NCBI GenBank assembly: GCA_902478455.1 | Contig: CABSLJ010000019.1 | Coordinates: 1 to 19,954, forward strand | Direction of reading: 5' to 3' | Length of the DNA: 19,954 nt | Source: an uncultured Oscillospiraceae bacterium | Lineage (GTDB): Bacteria > Bacillota > Clostridia > Oscillospirales > Acutalibacteraceae | Part shown: positions 5,562-13,837 of the stretch, in pieces | Layout of the letters: the number at the start of each line of letters is the position of its first letter | Numbering within the stretch: position 1 is the first letter of the stretch | Notes under the pieces: model-generated | Databases searched by the model: none | The model's input: the letters and a program-made list of their open reading frames with translations, nothing else | Told to the model about the DNA's origin: nothing | Position numbers and translations under genes: made by a program

Positions 5562-7160
5562 ATGAAGCAAGCTATCATAATCGGCGCAGGACCCGCAGGT
5601 TTGACCGCGGCATATGAATTGCTCCGTCAATCGAAGGATTACCGCGTCATCCTACTTGAGCAGAGCGGGGAAATCGGCGGCATATCCCGCACAGTCCGCT
5701 ATCAGGGCAACCGTATGGACATCGGCGGCCACCGCTTCTTTTCCAAGGACAAGCAGGTGACCGAATGGTGGGAAAGCATGATGCCGCTGCAGGGCGCTCC
5801 CTCTTTTGACGACAAGCTGCTTGGACGTAAAAAGCCGCTTGTAAAAGGCGGCCCCGATCCCGAGCAGAGCGATGAGGTGATGTTGGTTCGTCAGAGGGTG
5901 TCCCGCATCTATTATCTGAAGAAGTTTTTTGATTACCCCATCTCCATGAAGTGGCAGACATTCCGCAACATGGGGATTGCCCGCACGATGAAGGCCGGAG
6001 GCAGCTATCTGAAATCGGCCATGGTAAAGCGTGAGGAACAATCTCTGGAAGACTTTTATATCAATCGCTTCGGCAAGGTCCTTTACGGTATGTTTTTTGA
6101 GGGATACACCGAAAAGCTGTGGGGGCGGCATCCGAGCGGGCTGTCCGCCGACTGGGGTGCTCAGCGTGTAAAGGGATTATCCGTTACAGCAGTAATCAAG
6201 GATATGTTCCAAAAAATACTTCCCAAAGGGAAACAAGAGCGGAAGAAAGTGGAAACCTCTCTGATCGAGGAATTTATTTATCCCAAATTCGGTCCCGGGC
6301 AGCTTTGGGAAACCGTGGCGCGGCGCATTGAAGAAATGGGCGGCGAAATCCGCAAAAACTGCCGCGTGGTTTCCCTGCAGTCGGACGGCCGGCAGATTCG
6401 CAGCGTAACCTATGAACAAAACGGTGAAACGGCTGTACTGCAGGGCGATATCGTCATCTCCTCCATGCCGGTCCGGGATTTGGTCGCAGGGCTTGGCGAC
6501 AGCGTGCCCGAGCGGTGCGCGGCCATCGCCCATGGGCTGCCTTACCGCGATTTTGTGACGGTCGGTCTGCTCTTAAAAAAACTGAATCTGGTCAATGAAA
6601 CCGATATTAAGACCCTGGGCGATATCGTGCCCGACTGCTGGATTTACGTCCAGGATACCGACGTCAAGCTCGGCCGCATTCAGATCTTCAACAACTGGTC
6701 GCCCTACATGGTGGCCGACCCGGAGCATACCGTCTGGGTCGGTCTGGAATATTTCTGCAATGAGGGAGACGCTTTCTGGAATATGAGCGAGGAGGAATGC
6801 GTCGATTTTGCGGCACAGGAGCTGATGCGGATGGGACTGATTCAGGACAGAAGCACGGTGCTGGACAGCCACCGCGAAAGGGTGCAGAAGGCTTATCCCG
6901 CGTACTTTGATACCTATGAGCAGATGGATGAGTTGATCGCCTTTCTCAACGGCATCCGTAACCTCTATTGCGTCGGCCGCAACGGCCAGCACCGTTACAA
7001 CAACATGGATCATTCCATGGCGACGGCGTTTGAAGCGGTTGACAACATTTTGACCGGCCGGGCCGACAAGTCGAATATCTGGAACGTCAACACAGAGCAG
7101 GAGTATCACGAAGAAATTCACGCCTCCGAGCACGACGAAAAGGTGGATGCGGCGCAGTGA
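5562..7160 (+). CDS. FAD-dependent amine-oxidase/protoporphyrinogen-oxidase-like protein
   Basis: This flavoprotein has 532 residues. It opens with the dinucleotide-binding fold KQAIIIGAGPAGLTAAYEL (GxGxxG at 8-13) and the acidic end of strand two in ILLEQSGEIGG. The motif MDIGGHRFFSKD follows, and near the C-terminus comes the second FAD-contact region CVGRNGQHRYNNMDHSM. It belongs to the broad COG1232 type, often annotated as protoporphyrinogen oxidase but also covering UDP-galactopyranose-mutase-like and glycan-linked proteins. No haem synthesis genes adjoin it; the next gene, overlapping by four bases, is a GT-C-like glycosyltransferase. A role in modifying a lipid- or nucleotide-linked sugar is therefore more likely than haem synthesis, but this is inference. 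The start is ATG 5562 after AGGAGG (5551-5556 region). The upstream in-frame start at 5511 has no ribosome site. Confidence 0.85.
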   Translation: MKQAIIIGAGPAGLTAAYELLRQSKDYRVILLEQSGEIGGISRTVRYQGNRMDIGGHRFFSKDKQVTEWWESMMPLQGAPSFDDKLLGRKKPLVKGGPDPEQSDEVMLVRQRVSRIYYLKKFFDYPISMKWQTFRNMGIARTMKAGGSYLKSAMVKREEQSLEDFYINRFGKVLYGMFFEGYTEKLWGRHPSGLSADWGAQRVKGLSVTAVIKDMFQKILPKGKQERKKVETSLIEEFIYPKFGPGQLWETVARRIEEMGGEIRKNCRVVSLQSDGRQIRSVTYEQNGETAVLQGDIVISSMPVRDLVAGLGDSVPERCAAIAHGLPYRDFVTVGLLLKKLNLVNETDIKTLGDIVPDCWIYVQDTDVKLGRIQIFNNWSPYMVADPEHTVWVGLEYFCNEGDAFWNMSEEECVDFAAQELMRMGLIQDRSTVLDSHRERVQKAYPAYFDTYEQMDELIAFLNGIRNLYCVGRNGQHRYNNMDHSMATAFEAVDNILTGRADKSNIWNVNTEQEYHEEIHASEHDEKVDAAQ

Positions 7161-8674
7161 TAAAACGTTACCTGAACAGAATTCGAAGCAATTCCACAGA
7201 GACCAACCTCTGCTGGGGCTTGTTTGTGCTGTATCTGATCGTCACCTTTGTCTTTGCGGTCGGACATGTTCCATGGCGGGATGAAACTCAGGTCTGGCTC
7301 ATCGCGCGCGATCTTTCACCGGCTGGTATTTTCCGGCAGATGCGGTATGAAGGGCATCCCGCTCTGCTTCACTATCTGGTCATGCCCCTGGCCAAGCTGA
7401 ATCTGCCGGTGGTGTCGATGTGCATTCTGAACTGGTGCTTTACCTCGGGAACCGCCTACCTCATTCTGATTAGAAGCCCTTTGAAGCTCACGCTTCGTTT
7501 TTTCATTCTGATTTCGGGAATGATGCTGTCGGCTCCCATTCTGCTCGCTCGAAATTACGCCGTTTTCGTCTTTCTGGGCGCGCTTTTTCTGACCCTGTAT
7601 CCCAAAAGAGAAGCACACCCGTTGCTGCTTTCCGGCGTGGTCGCACTGCTTGCCAACACCCATCTGATCGGCGCCTTTCTCGCCGTTGGGTTTGCTTTGG
7701 TGCGCGGCGTCGAATTTCTGACCGACTTGTCCCGTTACGCCAGACGGCATGTCTTGAAAACAAAACGGGAGACGCTGCTCAAACAGCTTGCCGGACTTTT
7801 TATCATGCTGGCGGGATTTCTGCTGCTCGTGCTGCAGGTAGGGGAATCCCTGTCGTCCAACCAAATGATTGACGACAGCGGAGAACCGCTCTTTTCCGCC
7901 GTCCTGCGTCTGCTGGAGAAGTTCAGCGCCAATCTGTTTGGGACGGCGACTTCGACTGTATCCCTCGTGCTTGCCCTCGCGTTTTTCTTCTTTATGGTGA
8001 TCAGCCTGCTCAGAAGCTATAAAGCGCTGCTGTTTTTTCTTTCGACCAACGCTTTGCTGCTCTACATGTACAGCCGTGTTTATCAAAAGCCCTTTGATTT
8101 CTTTTTGGTATATTTCGTCTTTGCCTACTGGCTTTATCTCATACACGCTGAGGAAGGGCTGCCGGCCGGTTCGCCGCCGGCGCTGTGGAGAACCACCGAC
8201 CTGCTGATGCCGCTGATGCTTTGTCTGCTGCTTGCCACCGGCTTCAAAAACGGCGTCTATGATATCGATTCCCGGCTTCAGCCGCAGGCGCCGGCCTCCG
8301 CCTCAAAGGAGGTGGGGCTGTACCTCAATCAGCCGGCTTTTCACGATGCTGTGTTTGTCGGCAGTCAGCCGGCCTATGATTCTCCCATCACCGCCTATCT
8401 GGACGATAAAAAGGGCGTATGGCACGCGGCTGACCAGAAGTTCAGCACTTTCACCACCTGGGACGAAGCCTATATGTCCAATATCGGGATGTCGATCGAT
8501 TCCATCGTGGATGCGGCTTATGCGTATTTTCCCGAGGACCAGAAAATCATTTTTATCTTCCCGAATTTTCATAAGGAAAACGCAGATCAGAACACCAGAA
8601 TCCGGCTGATCTATAGCTCTCAGATTGCCGTCAATGACGAAAGCTACGTGCTGTATGAGGCGGTCCGGGAGTAA
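7157..8674 (+). CDS. Polytopic GT-C-like glycosyltransferase (family-39 type)
   Basis: This 505-residue protein has about ten to twelve transmembrane helices across residues 18-370 and then a soluble, probably outward-facing C-terminal part of about 130 residues. The first outer loop carries the acidic pair in VPWRDETQVWLIARDL and then EGHPALLHYLVMPLAK. This matches the catalytic loop of GT-C enzymes, which move a sugar from a polyprenyl phosphate carrier at the outer membrane face. The GTG start overlaps the TGA of the FAD enzyme (GTGA at 7157-7160), implying coupled translation; GGTGGAT lies upstream at about 7143-7149. Donor and acceptor are unknown. It could also be a membrane protein of GT-C fold without transferase activity. 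Confidence 0.8.
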   Translation: MIKRYLNRIRSNSTETNLCWGLFVLYLIVTFVFAVGHVPWRDETQVWLIARDLSPAGIFRQMRYEGHPALLHYLVMPLAKLNLPVVSMCILNWCFTSGTAYLILIRSPLKLTLRFFILISGMMLSAPILLARNYAVFVFLGALFLTLYPKREAHPLLLSGVVALLANTHLIGAFLAVGFALVRGVEFLTDLSRYARRHVLKTKRETLLKQLAGLFIMLAGFLLLVLQVGESLSSNQMIDDSGEPLFSAVLRLLEKFSANLFGTATSTVSLVLALAFFFFMVISLLRSYKALLFFLSTNALLLYMYSRVYQKPFDFFLVYFVFAYWLYLIHAEEGLPAGSPPALWRTTDLLMPLMLCLLLATGFKNGVYDIDSRLQPQAPASASKEVGLYLNQPAFHDAVFVGSQPAYDSPITAYLDDKKGVWHAADQKFSTFTTWDEAYMSNIGMSIDSIVDAAYAYFPEDQKIIFIFPNFHKENADQNTRIRLIYSSQIAVNDESYVLYEAVRE

Positions 8675-8682
8675 AGCGTGAA

Positions 8683-8723
8683 GGGGGAAACGTCGGACGG
8701 CCGGGGGGTCCGCCTTTTCTCCC
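8683..8723 (+). terminator. Imperfect hairpin after the GT-C gene
   Basis: CGGAC (8694-8698) pairs with GTCCG (8708-8712). The outer GGGGGAAA side can pair with TTTTCTCCC (8715-8723) across a small internal loop. There is no T-run after the outer stem, so termination here is uncertain. Confidence 0.35.
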
Positions 8724-8814
8724 AGGTGAATCGTTCGGCTGCCGCGTGCGCCGCGGAAATTCTTCTTCGCCCTGGATCACATCAAAGGAAAGAATAAATC
8801 GTCAAAACAAACAG

Positions 8815-8892
8815 GGGTGGATGACTGCATCCGTCCGCACGGCAGGGGAAGATACCTGTTTTGGCGGACGAGGCGGGCATCCATCCTTTTTT
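8815..8892 (+). terminator. Terminator-like element with an alternative pairing
   Basis: GGGTGGATG (8815-8823) pairs with CATCCATCC (8878-8886, one G-U), closing inner helices GTCCGC/GCGGAC (8833-8838/8864-8869) and CAGG/CCTG (8843-8846/8855-8858). TTTTTT follows at 8887-8892, as in a rho-independent terminator. The 5' GGATG (8819-8823) can also pair with the nearby CATCC (8828-8832) as a tight hairpin, which would break the terminator helix. It may simply end transcripts from the GT-C gene. Confidence 0.55.
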
Positions 8893-8984
8893 GTGTTTTT
8901 GCCTCCCGATTTTATTGCGCGTCGGTCGCCTTTTCCGGCAAGAGTACCGCAGTTTTCCGGCTTTTTGAGCGGACGGCCGAAGAG

Positions 8985-9000
8985 GGCGGTGCGGATTTTC
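8985..9000 (+). repeat. 16-base exact repeat, copy 2
   Basis: This is identical to 5378-5393 (GGCGGTGCGGATTTTC) and lies eight bases upstream of the recJ -35 box. Confidence 0.5.
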
Positions 9001-9008
9001 AGGAAATA

Positions 9009-9037
9009 TTGAATAACCTGCCGAAAAATGTTACAAT
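9009..9037 (+). promoter_or_regulatory. Extended -10 promoter of the recJ-rsh-dtd-MBL-hemZ operon
   Basis: TTGAAT (9009-9014), a 17-base spacer and TACAAT (9032-9037) preceded by TG at 9029-9030. The start site would be near 9044. This excludes the ATG at 9028 and leaves a very short leader for a TTG start at 9064. Confidence 0.78.
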
Positions 9038-9063
9038 TATTTTCTATGAGGCAGGTGGAAGGC

Positions 9064-11124
9064 TTGAGCGTAAAAATCTGGAAGCTATTACAATTGGATA
9101 AAGAATCGGCCTCCGGCATTTCGGAGGAGCTGAATCTTCCCTTCTTTCTCTCCATGCTGTTGGATATCCGCGGCATGACCGACCGGGCGGAGATACAGGA
9201 TTTTCTGGGGGAGGGAAACCTTCTTTCCGATCCGTTTGAGCTGGTGGATATGGAGCCGGCCGTCGCCCGCATCCAGCGCGCGCTTGACGGCTACGAAAAA
9301 ATCTGCATTTACGGGGACTACGACGCCGACGGCGTCACTGCCACGGCGCTGCTTTATTCCTATCTGGAGTCGGCCGGGGCCGACGTGATGTATTACATCC
9401 CGGAGCGCGAGGGGGAGGGGTACGGCCTCAATCTGGACGCCGTCGACTCGCTCGCCGCCCAGGGTGTGCGGTTGATCGTCACGGTGGACAACGGCATTGC
9501 CTCGGTCGCCGAGGTGGAACGGGCCGCGCAGCTCGGGGTGGATGTCGTCGTCACCGACCACCACCGCCCGCAGGAGAGACTGCCGCAGGCCTGCGCGGTC
9601 GTCGATCCGCACAGAGAGGACTGCGGCGCGCCCTTCCGCGAATATTCCGGCGTGGGCGTGGCGCTCAAGCTGGCGATGGCGCTCGAGAGCGCGGAGGGCG
9701 ACCCGGACGCCATTTGGGAAAATTACGCCGACCTTGCCGCCATCGGCACCATCGGAGATGTGGTGCCCCTCTTTGGGGAGAACCGCGCCATTGTCAAAAA
9801 GGGATTAAAATCCATCTCCAATACCGACCGCATCGGCCTGCGTTCCCTGATGGACGAGGCCGGTCTGACGGGCGGACGGGTGACGGCGGGCAACGTCGCC
9901 TTTACCCTGGTGCCGCGCATCAATGCGGCGGGCCGCCTCGGTTCCTCGGAGCGCTCGGTCAGGATGCTGTTGTCCGAATACCGCGAGGAGGCCGATTTGC
10001 TTTCCGCCTCGGTCGGCGAGGACAACCGCCGCCGCCAGCAGATTGAGGCCGATATCCTCAAAGAGGCGGAAGCCCTGCTGGAACGGGAGCCGGAACGCCG
10101 TCTGGAGCGCGTCCTCGTCGTGGAGGGCGAGAGCTGGCATGCCGGAGTGATCGGCATTGTGGCCGCCCGGCTGGTGGAAAAGTACGGCCGCCCGACGGTG
10201 GTCCTCGCAATTGACGGGGAGGAAGCCAAGGGCTCGGGCAGAAGCGTGGCAGGCTTTTCCCTGCACGAGGCCGTGTGCGCCTGCGCGCCGCTGCTGACTC
10301 GCTTCGGCGGACATCCCATGGCTGCCGGCGTCAGCCTGAAGGCGGCCGACGTTCCCGCCTTTCGCCGGGCGATCAACGACTACGCCCGCAGCCTGCCGGA
10401 AGGCATGCCCTATCCCGCGGTGACAATCGACTGCAAGCTCAATCCCGCGGCCCTTTCCACCGATCTGGTGCGCCAAATCGCCCTTCTGGAGCCCTTCGGC
10501 TGCGGCAACGCCGCGCCCCTGTTCGGCCTTTACGGCATGACGCTGCGGGAGATCACCCCGGTGGGCGGCGGAAAGCATCTGCGCCTGAAGCTCAGCCGCG
10601 GGAACAGCACGGTCACCGCCATGCGTTTTCACACGACGAAGGAGGCCTTCCCCTACCGGGAAGGGGACTGCGTCGATCTTGCGGTCACGCTGGAGCGTTC
10701 GGAATACCGGGGGATGGAGCAGCTCTCTGTTTTTATCAGGGAAATCCGGCCGGCCGGCTTTGAGGCGGAGGACTTTCTGCGGCGGCTGCGTGATTACGAG
10801 GCCTTCCGCAGAGGGGAGGACCTGCCCGCCGCAGCGCTGGAGGCCCTCACGCCCAACCGGGACGAGTTCGCCGCCGTCTACCGTTTTCTGCGCGCCGAGG
10901 GCGGCTGGAACGCCGGGCTTGACCAACTTTATTGGCGGCTACAGAAAAAGGAAATCGGCCCGCAGAAACTGCTTATTATTCTCGATTGCATGGAGAATTT
11001 GTCACTGATTGAAATATCCTTAAACGGTGAAACATATACTATTACTTTAAAGGCGGTGTCCGGCAAGGTGGACCTCGAATCTTCCGTGGTGCTTTCCGGG
11101 CTGCGCCGCAGGGCGGGGAGGTGA
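9064..11124 (+). CDS. recJ: RecJ, single-stranded-DNA-specific 5'-3' exonuclease
   Basis: RecJ degrades single-stranded DNA from the 5' end in recombination and repair. Of 686 residues, the DHH domain shows YGDYDADGVTAT (about residues 83-94), TVDNGIAS, VTDHHRPQ (DHH at 165-167) and IGTIGDVVPL. The DHHA1 part ends with RFGGHPMAAGVSL, and an OB-like and helical C-terminal tail follows. The length lies between the E. coli and B. subtilis forms. I chose TTG 9064 because AGGTGGA (9053-9059) is placed correctly before it. The in-frame ATG 9028 overlaps the -10 box, and ATG 9046 would be only two or three bases into the transcript with no ribosome site. The stop is six bases before rsh, so the genes are clearly one operon. 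Confidence 0.96.
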   Translation: MSVKIWKLLQLDKESASGISEELNLPFFLSMLLDIRGMTDRAEIQDFLGEGNLLSDPFELVDMEPAVARIQRALDGYEKICIYGDYDADGVTATALLYSYLESAGADVMYYIPEREGEGYGLNLDAVDSLAAQGVRLIVTVDNGIASVAEVERAAQLGVDVVVTDHHRPQERLPQACAVVDPHREDCGAPFREYSGVGVALKLAMALESAEGDPDAIWENYADLAAIGTIGDVVPLFGENRAIVKKGLKSISNTDRIGLRSLMDEAGLTGGRVTAGNVAFTLVPRINAAGRLGSSERSVRMLLSEYREEADLLSASVGEDNRRRQQIEADILKEAEALLEREPERRLERVLVVEGESWHAGVIGIVAARLVEKYGRPTVVLAIDGEEAKGSGRSVAGFSLHEAVCACAPLLTRFGGHPMAAGVSLKAADVPAFRRAINDYARSLPEGMPYPAVTIDCKLNPAALSTDLVRQIALLEPFGCGNAAPLFGLYGMTLREITPVGGGKHLRLKLSRGNSTVTAMRFHTTKEAFPYREGDCVDLAVTLERSEYRGMEQLSVFIREIRPAGFEAEDFLRRLRDYEAFRRGEDLPAAALEALTPNRDEFAAVYRFLRAEGGWNAGLDQLYWRLQKKEIGPQKLLIILDCMENLSLIEISLNGETYTITLKAVSGKVDLESSVVLSGLRRRAGR

Positions 11125-11130
11125 TCTGCA

Positions 11131-13311
11131 ATGCCTGAACACAAAGTGGATAAAACCTATGAAGAGCTCGTGACCATGCTTCGGTCCAGCGAGCGTGATT
11201 TTGACATGGAGCTGATCGACCGGGCCTATCAGGTCGCCCTGAAAGCGCACGGAGACCAAAAGCGCCGCTCCGGCATCCCTTATATCTATCATCCGGTTTC
11301 TGTCGCCTGCATCCTGGTGGAAATGGGGATGGATACCGAATCGATCGTCGCCGCCCTGCTGCACGACGTTGTGGAGGACACGGCGGTCGGACTTTCGGAA
11401 ATCCGCAAGCAGTTCGGGGAGGAGATCGCCGGCCTGATCGACGGCGTGACCAAGCTGGGCCGCATCCCCTATTCCTCGCGCGAGGAGCAGCAGGCGGAAA
11501 ACCTGCGCAAGATGCTCATCGCCATGGCGGACGACATCCGCGTCATCATCATCAAGCTGGCCGACCGCCTGCACAACATGCGTACCATCAGTTTTATGCC
11601 TGAGCAGAAGCAGCGGGACAAGGCGCTAGAAAACATGGAGGTCTACGCGCCCATCGCCCACCGGCTCGGCATCCGCGCCGTCAAGGAGGAGCTGGAGGAC
11701 ATCTCCCTGCATATCCTAGACCCCATCGCCTACAAGGAGATTGAAGACACCCTGGCCCTGCGCAAGGCCGACCGGGAGGCCTTTATCGAAAGCATCAAGA
11801 AGCGGATTGTCGACCGCGTTTCAGGCATCATCCCCAACGTCTACCTGGAGGGCCGGGTCAAGAGCATCAACGGCATCTACCGCAAGGTGTTCATTCAAGG
11901 GCGCTCTATGGAGGAGATTTACGATATTTACGCCGTGCGGGTCATTGTGGACACGGTCAACGACTGCTACAACGTCCTCGGCATTATTCACGATATGTTC
12001 CGCCCCATCCCCAACCGGTTTAAGGATTATATTTCCACCCCAAAGCCCAATCTCTATCAATCGCTGCACACCACCGTCATCAGCAAGGAGGGCATCCCCT
12101 TCGAGGTGCAGATCCGCACCTGGGAAATGCACCATACGGCGGAATACGGCATTGCCGCTCACTGGAAGTACAAACTTGGCCTTTCGGGCAATGATTCGCT
12201 GGAGCAGCGTCTCGTCTGGATCCGCCAGATGATTGAAAACCAGCAGGACAATGAGGATGCGACCGATCTCGTGCGCACCATCAAATCCGACCTTGCGCCC
12301 GAGGAGGTCTTTGTCTTTACCCCCAAGGGGGATGTGATCAGCCTGCCGGTGGGCTCAACCGTCATCGACTTTGCCTACGCCATCCACAGCGCCATCGGCA
12401 ACCGAATGGTGGGCGCCAAGGTGGACCGCCGCATCGTGCCCATCGATTACAAGGTCAAAACAGGCGAAATCGTTGAGATTATGACCACAAAGGAGGTCGC
12501 TCACGGCCCCAGCCGCGACTGGCTCAAGATCGTGCGCACCAGCGAGGCGCGCAATAAAATTCGCCAATGGTTCAAAAAGGAAAAGCGGGAGGAAAACATT
12601 GAAGAGGGCAGGGAGGAGCTCGAGCGCGAGTTCCGGCGCAACGGCATCGAGCTGCCGGACGCCGACATGCGCGCCTTCCTGGAGGGCATCGCCCGCCGTC
12701 AGCACTGCAATTCCATTGACGACCTCTTCGCCGCCATCGGCTACGGCGGCGTGCAGCTGTGGCGGATTATGCCGCGCGTCAAGGAGGAATATCTCAAGCT
12801 GCGAAAGCCGGCTCCCGTCGTGCCGGAAGTCATCCAGAACGAGCCGAAGCCGCAGAAGGCGTCCGGCGGCGTTATCATCGACGGCATCGACAACTGCCTC
12901 ATCAAGTTCTCCAAATGCTGCAATCCGCTGCCTGGGGACGAGATCATCGGCTTCGTCACGCGGGGTTACGGCGTATCCATCCACAAGCGCAGCTGCGCGA
13001 ACGTGCCGGAGGATATCTCCAAAGCGCCCGAGCCCGACCGCTGGATCGGCGCTCGCTGGGCCGACGAGGTGCGCGAGGAGTTCAAGTCCACGCTAGAAAT
13101 CGTCGCCAACAACCGCAACGGCCTGCTGGCCGACCTGACCCTCCAGCTTTCCCAGATGCACATCTTCATCCATTCGCTCAATTCCCGTGAGGTGAAAAAC
13201 GGCAACGCGGTTATCTACGCCACCATCACGGTCAACGGTCTGGAGCATCTGAAAACGGTGATGGCGCGCCTTTCCAACATCAGCGGCATCATCTCCATCG
13301 GGAGGTCATAA
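11131..13311 (+). CDS. rel: Rel/Rsh, bifunctional (p)ppGpp synthetase/hydrolase
   Basis: This enzyme makes and degrades (p)ppGpp in the stringent response. Its 726 residues give the full long-RSH layout. The hydrolase HD domain is intact (H54 in YHPVSVA, H78-D79 in LLHDVVEDT, and KLADRLHNMRT). The synthetase domain has RVKSINGIYRK, YISTPKPNLYQSLHTT and EVQIRT. RFKD in that domain is the RxKD form typical of bifunctional enzymes rather than ExDD of synthetase-only RelA. TGS follows (VFVFTPKGDVISLPVGST), then a zinc-binding region with adjacent cysteines (KCCNPLPGDEI), and a C-terminal ACT domain from about LEIVANNRNGLLADL. ATG 11131 follows GGGAGGTGA. The gene sits between recJ and dtd; in many Clostridia apt lies between recJ and rel, and it is missing here. 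Confidence 0.97.
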   Translation: MPEHKVDKTYEELVTMLRSSERDFDMELIDRAYQVALKAHGDQKRRSGIPYIYHPVSVACILVEMGMDTESIVAALLHDVVEDTAVGLSEIRKQFGEEIAGLIDGVTKLGRIPYSSREEQQAENLRKMLIAMADDIRVIIIKLADRLHNMRTISFMPEQKQRDKALENMEVYAPIAHRLGIRAVKEELEDISLHILDPIAYKEIEDTLALRKADREAFIESIKKRIVDRVSGIIPNVYLEGRVKSINGIYRKVFIQGRSMEEIYDIYAVRVIVDTVNDCYNVLGIIHDMFRPIPNRFKDYISTPKPNLYQSLHTTVISKEGIPFEVQIRTWEMHHTAEYGIAAHWKYKLGLSGNDSLEQRLVWIRQMIENQQDNEDATDLVRTIKSDLAPEEVFVFTPKGDVISLPVGSTVIDFAYAIHSAIGNRMVGAKVDRRIVPIDYKVKTGEIVEIMTTKEVAHGPSRDWLKIVRTSEARNKIRQWFKKEKREENIEEGREELEREFRRNGIELPDADMRAFLEGIARRQHCNSIDDLFAAIGYGGVQLWRIMPRVKEEYLKLRKPAPVVPEVIQNEPKPQKASGGVIIDGIDNCLIKFSKCCNPLPGDEIIGFVTRGYGVSIHKRSCANVPEDISKAPEPDRWIGARWADEVREEFKSTLEIVANNRNGLLADLTLQLSQMHIFIHSLNSREVKNGNAVIYATITVNGLEHLKTVMARLSNISGIISIGRS

Positions 13312-13315
13312 TCAC

Positions 13316-13786
13316 ATGAGAGTATTGCTGCAGCGGGTCTCGCACGCGAGCGTAAAGGTCGACGGCGAGATCATCGGGCAGATCGGCCGCGGATTTCTGG
13401 CGCTCTTCGGCGCCGGACAGGGCGACACGGGGGAGGAGATTGAACTCCTTGCCTCCAAAACGGCCTTTCTGCGCGTATTTGAGGACGAAAACAGCAAGAT
13501 GAACCGTTCGGTGCTCGACATCGACGGCGGAGTGCTCGTCGTCCCCAATTTTACCCTGTATGCGGACAGCCGCAAGGGCCGCCGCCCCTCCTTTACCGGC
13601 GCAGCCGTCCCCGCGCAGGCGGAGGGCTTTTATGAACGCTACTGCGAAGCGCTCCGGCAACATGGGGTGCGCACGGTGGAGCGCGGGCGCTTTGGGGCGG
13701 ACATGAAGGTTGAGCTGTTAAACGACGGCCCCGTGACCCTGCTGCTCGATTCCGCCGAGCTCGCCCCCAAGGAAGCTACAAAATAA
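13316..13786 (+). CDS. dtd: Dtd, D-aminoacyl-tRNA deacylase
   Basis: Dtd removes D-amino acids (and glycine wrongly placed on tRNA-Ala) from tRNA, protecting translation. The protein has 156 residues, slightly longer than the usual 145-150. MRVLLQRVSHASVKVDGE, KGRRPSF and the second active-site motif NDGPVTLLLDS are all present. The first motif, normally SQxTL, reads PNFTLYAD here, so both the Ser and Gln positions differ while Phe-Thr-Leu is kept. The ATG is five bases after the rsh stop, with GGAGGT inside the rsh end as ribosome site. Coupling to rsh and the MBL hydrolase gene is the usual clostridial order. Confidence 0.95.
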   Translation: MRVLLQRVSHASVKVDGEIIGQIGRGFLALFGAGQGDTGEEIELLASKTAFLRVFEDENSKMNRSVLDIDGGVLVVPNFTLYADSRKGRRPSFTGAAVPAQAEGFYERYCEALRQHGVRTVERGRFGADMKVELLNDGPVTLLLDSAELAPKEATK

Positions 13787-13796
13787 AGATTCGCCC

Positions 13797-13819
13797 GGCC
13801 GCACGTGCGTCCGGCGGCC
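13797..13819 (+). other. Intercistronic hairpin between dtd and the MBL gene
   Basis: GGCCGC (13797-13802) pairs with GCGGCC (13814-13819) just before the ribosome site AAGGAG at 13825-13830. No T-run follows, so it is not a terminator. It may affect mRNA stability or translation of the next gene. Confidence 0.4.
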
Positions 13820-13837
13820 CCGATAAGGAGTTGTAAT

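Larger units (their letters stand above)
8724..9008 (+). other. Gene-free stretch before recJ
   Basis: From 8675 to 9063 no ORF has family similarity or a ribosome site. The stretch contains the hairpin at 8683-8723, a terminator/attenuator-like element at 8815-8892, a direct repeat TTTTCCGGC (8931-8939 and 8953-8961), the second copy of the 16-base repeat (8985-9000), and the recJ promoter. No recognisable RNA gene was seen. Confidence 0.6.

Noticed and set aside
8746..9101. Two overlapping + strand open frames (88 and 94 residues) before recJ
   Set aside because: They read across hairpins, the terminator-like element and the recJ promoter, have no family resemblance, and differ in composition from the real genes.
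9805..10926. Long open frame on the - strand inside recJ
   Set aside because: It is a shadow of recJ with no motif or ribosome site and low-complexity composition.
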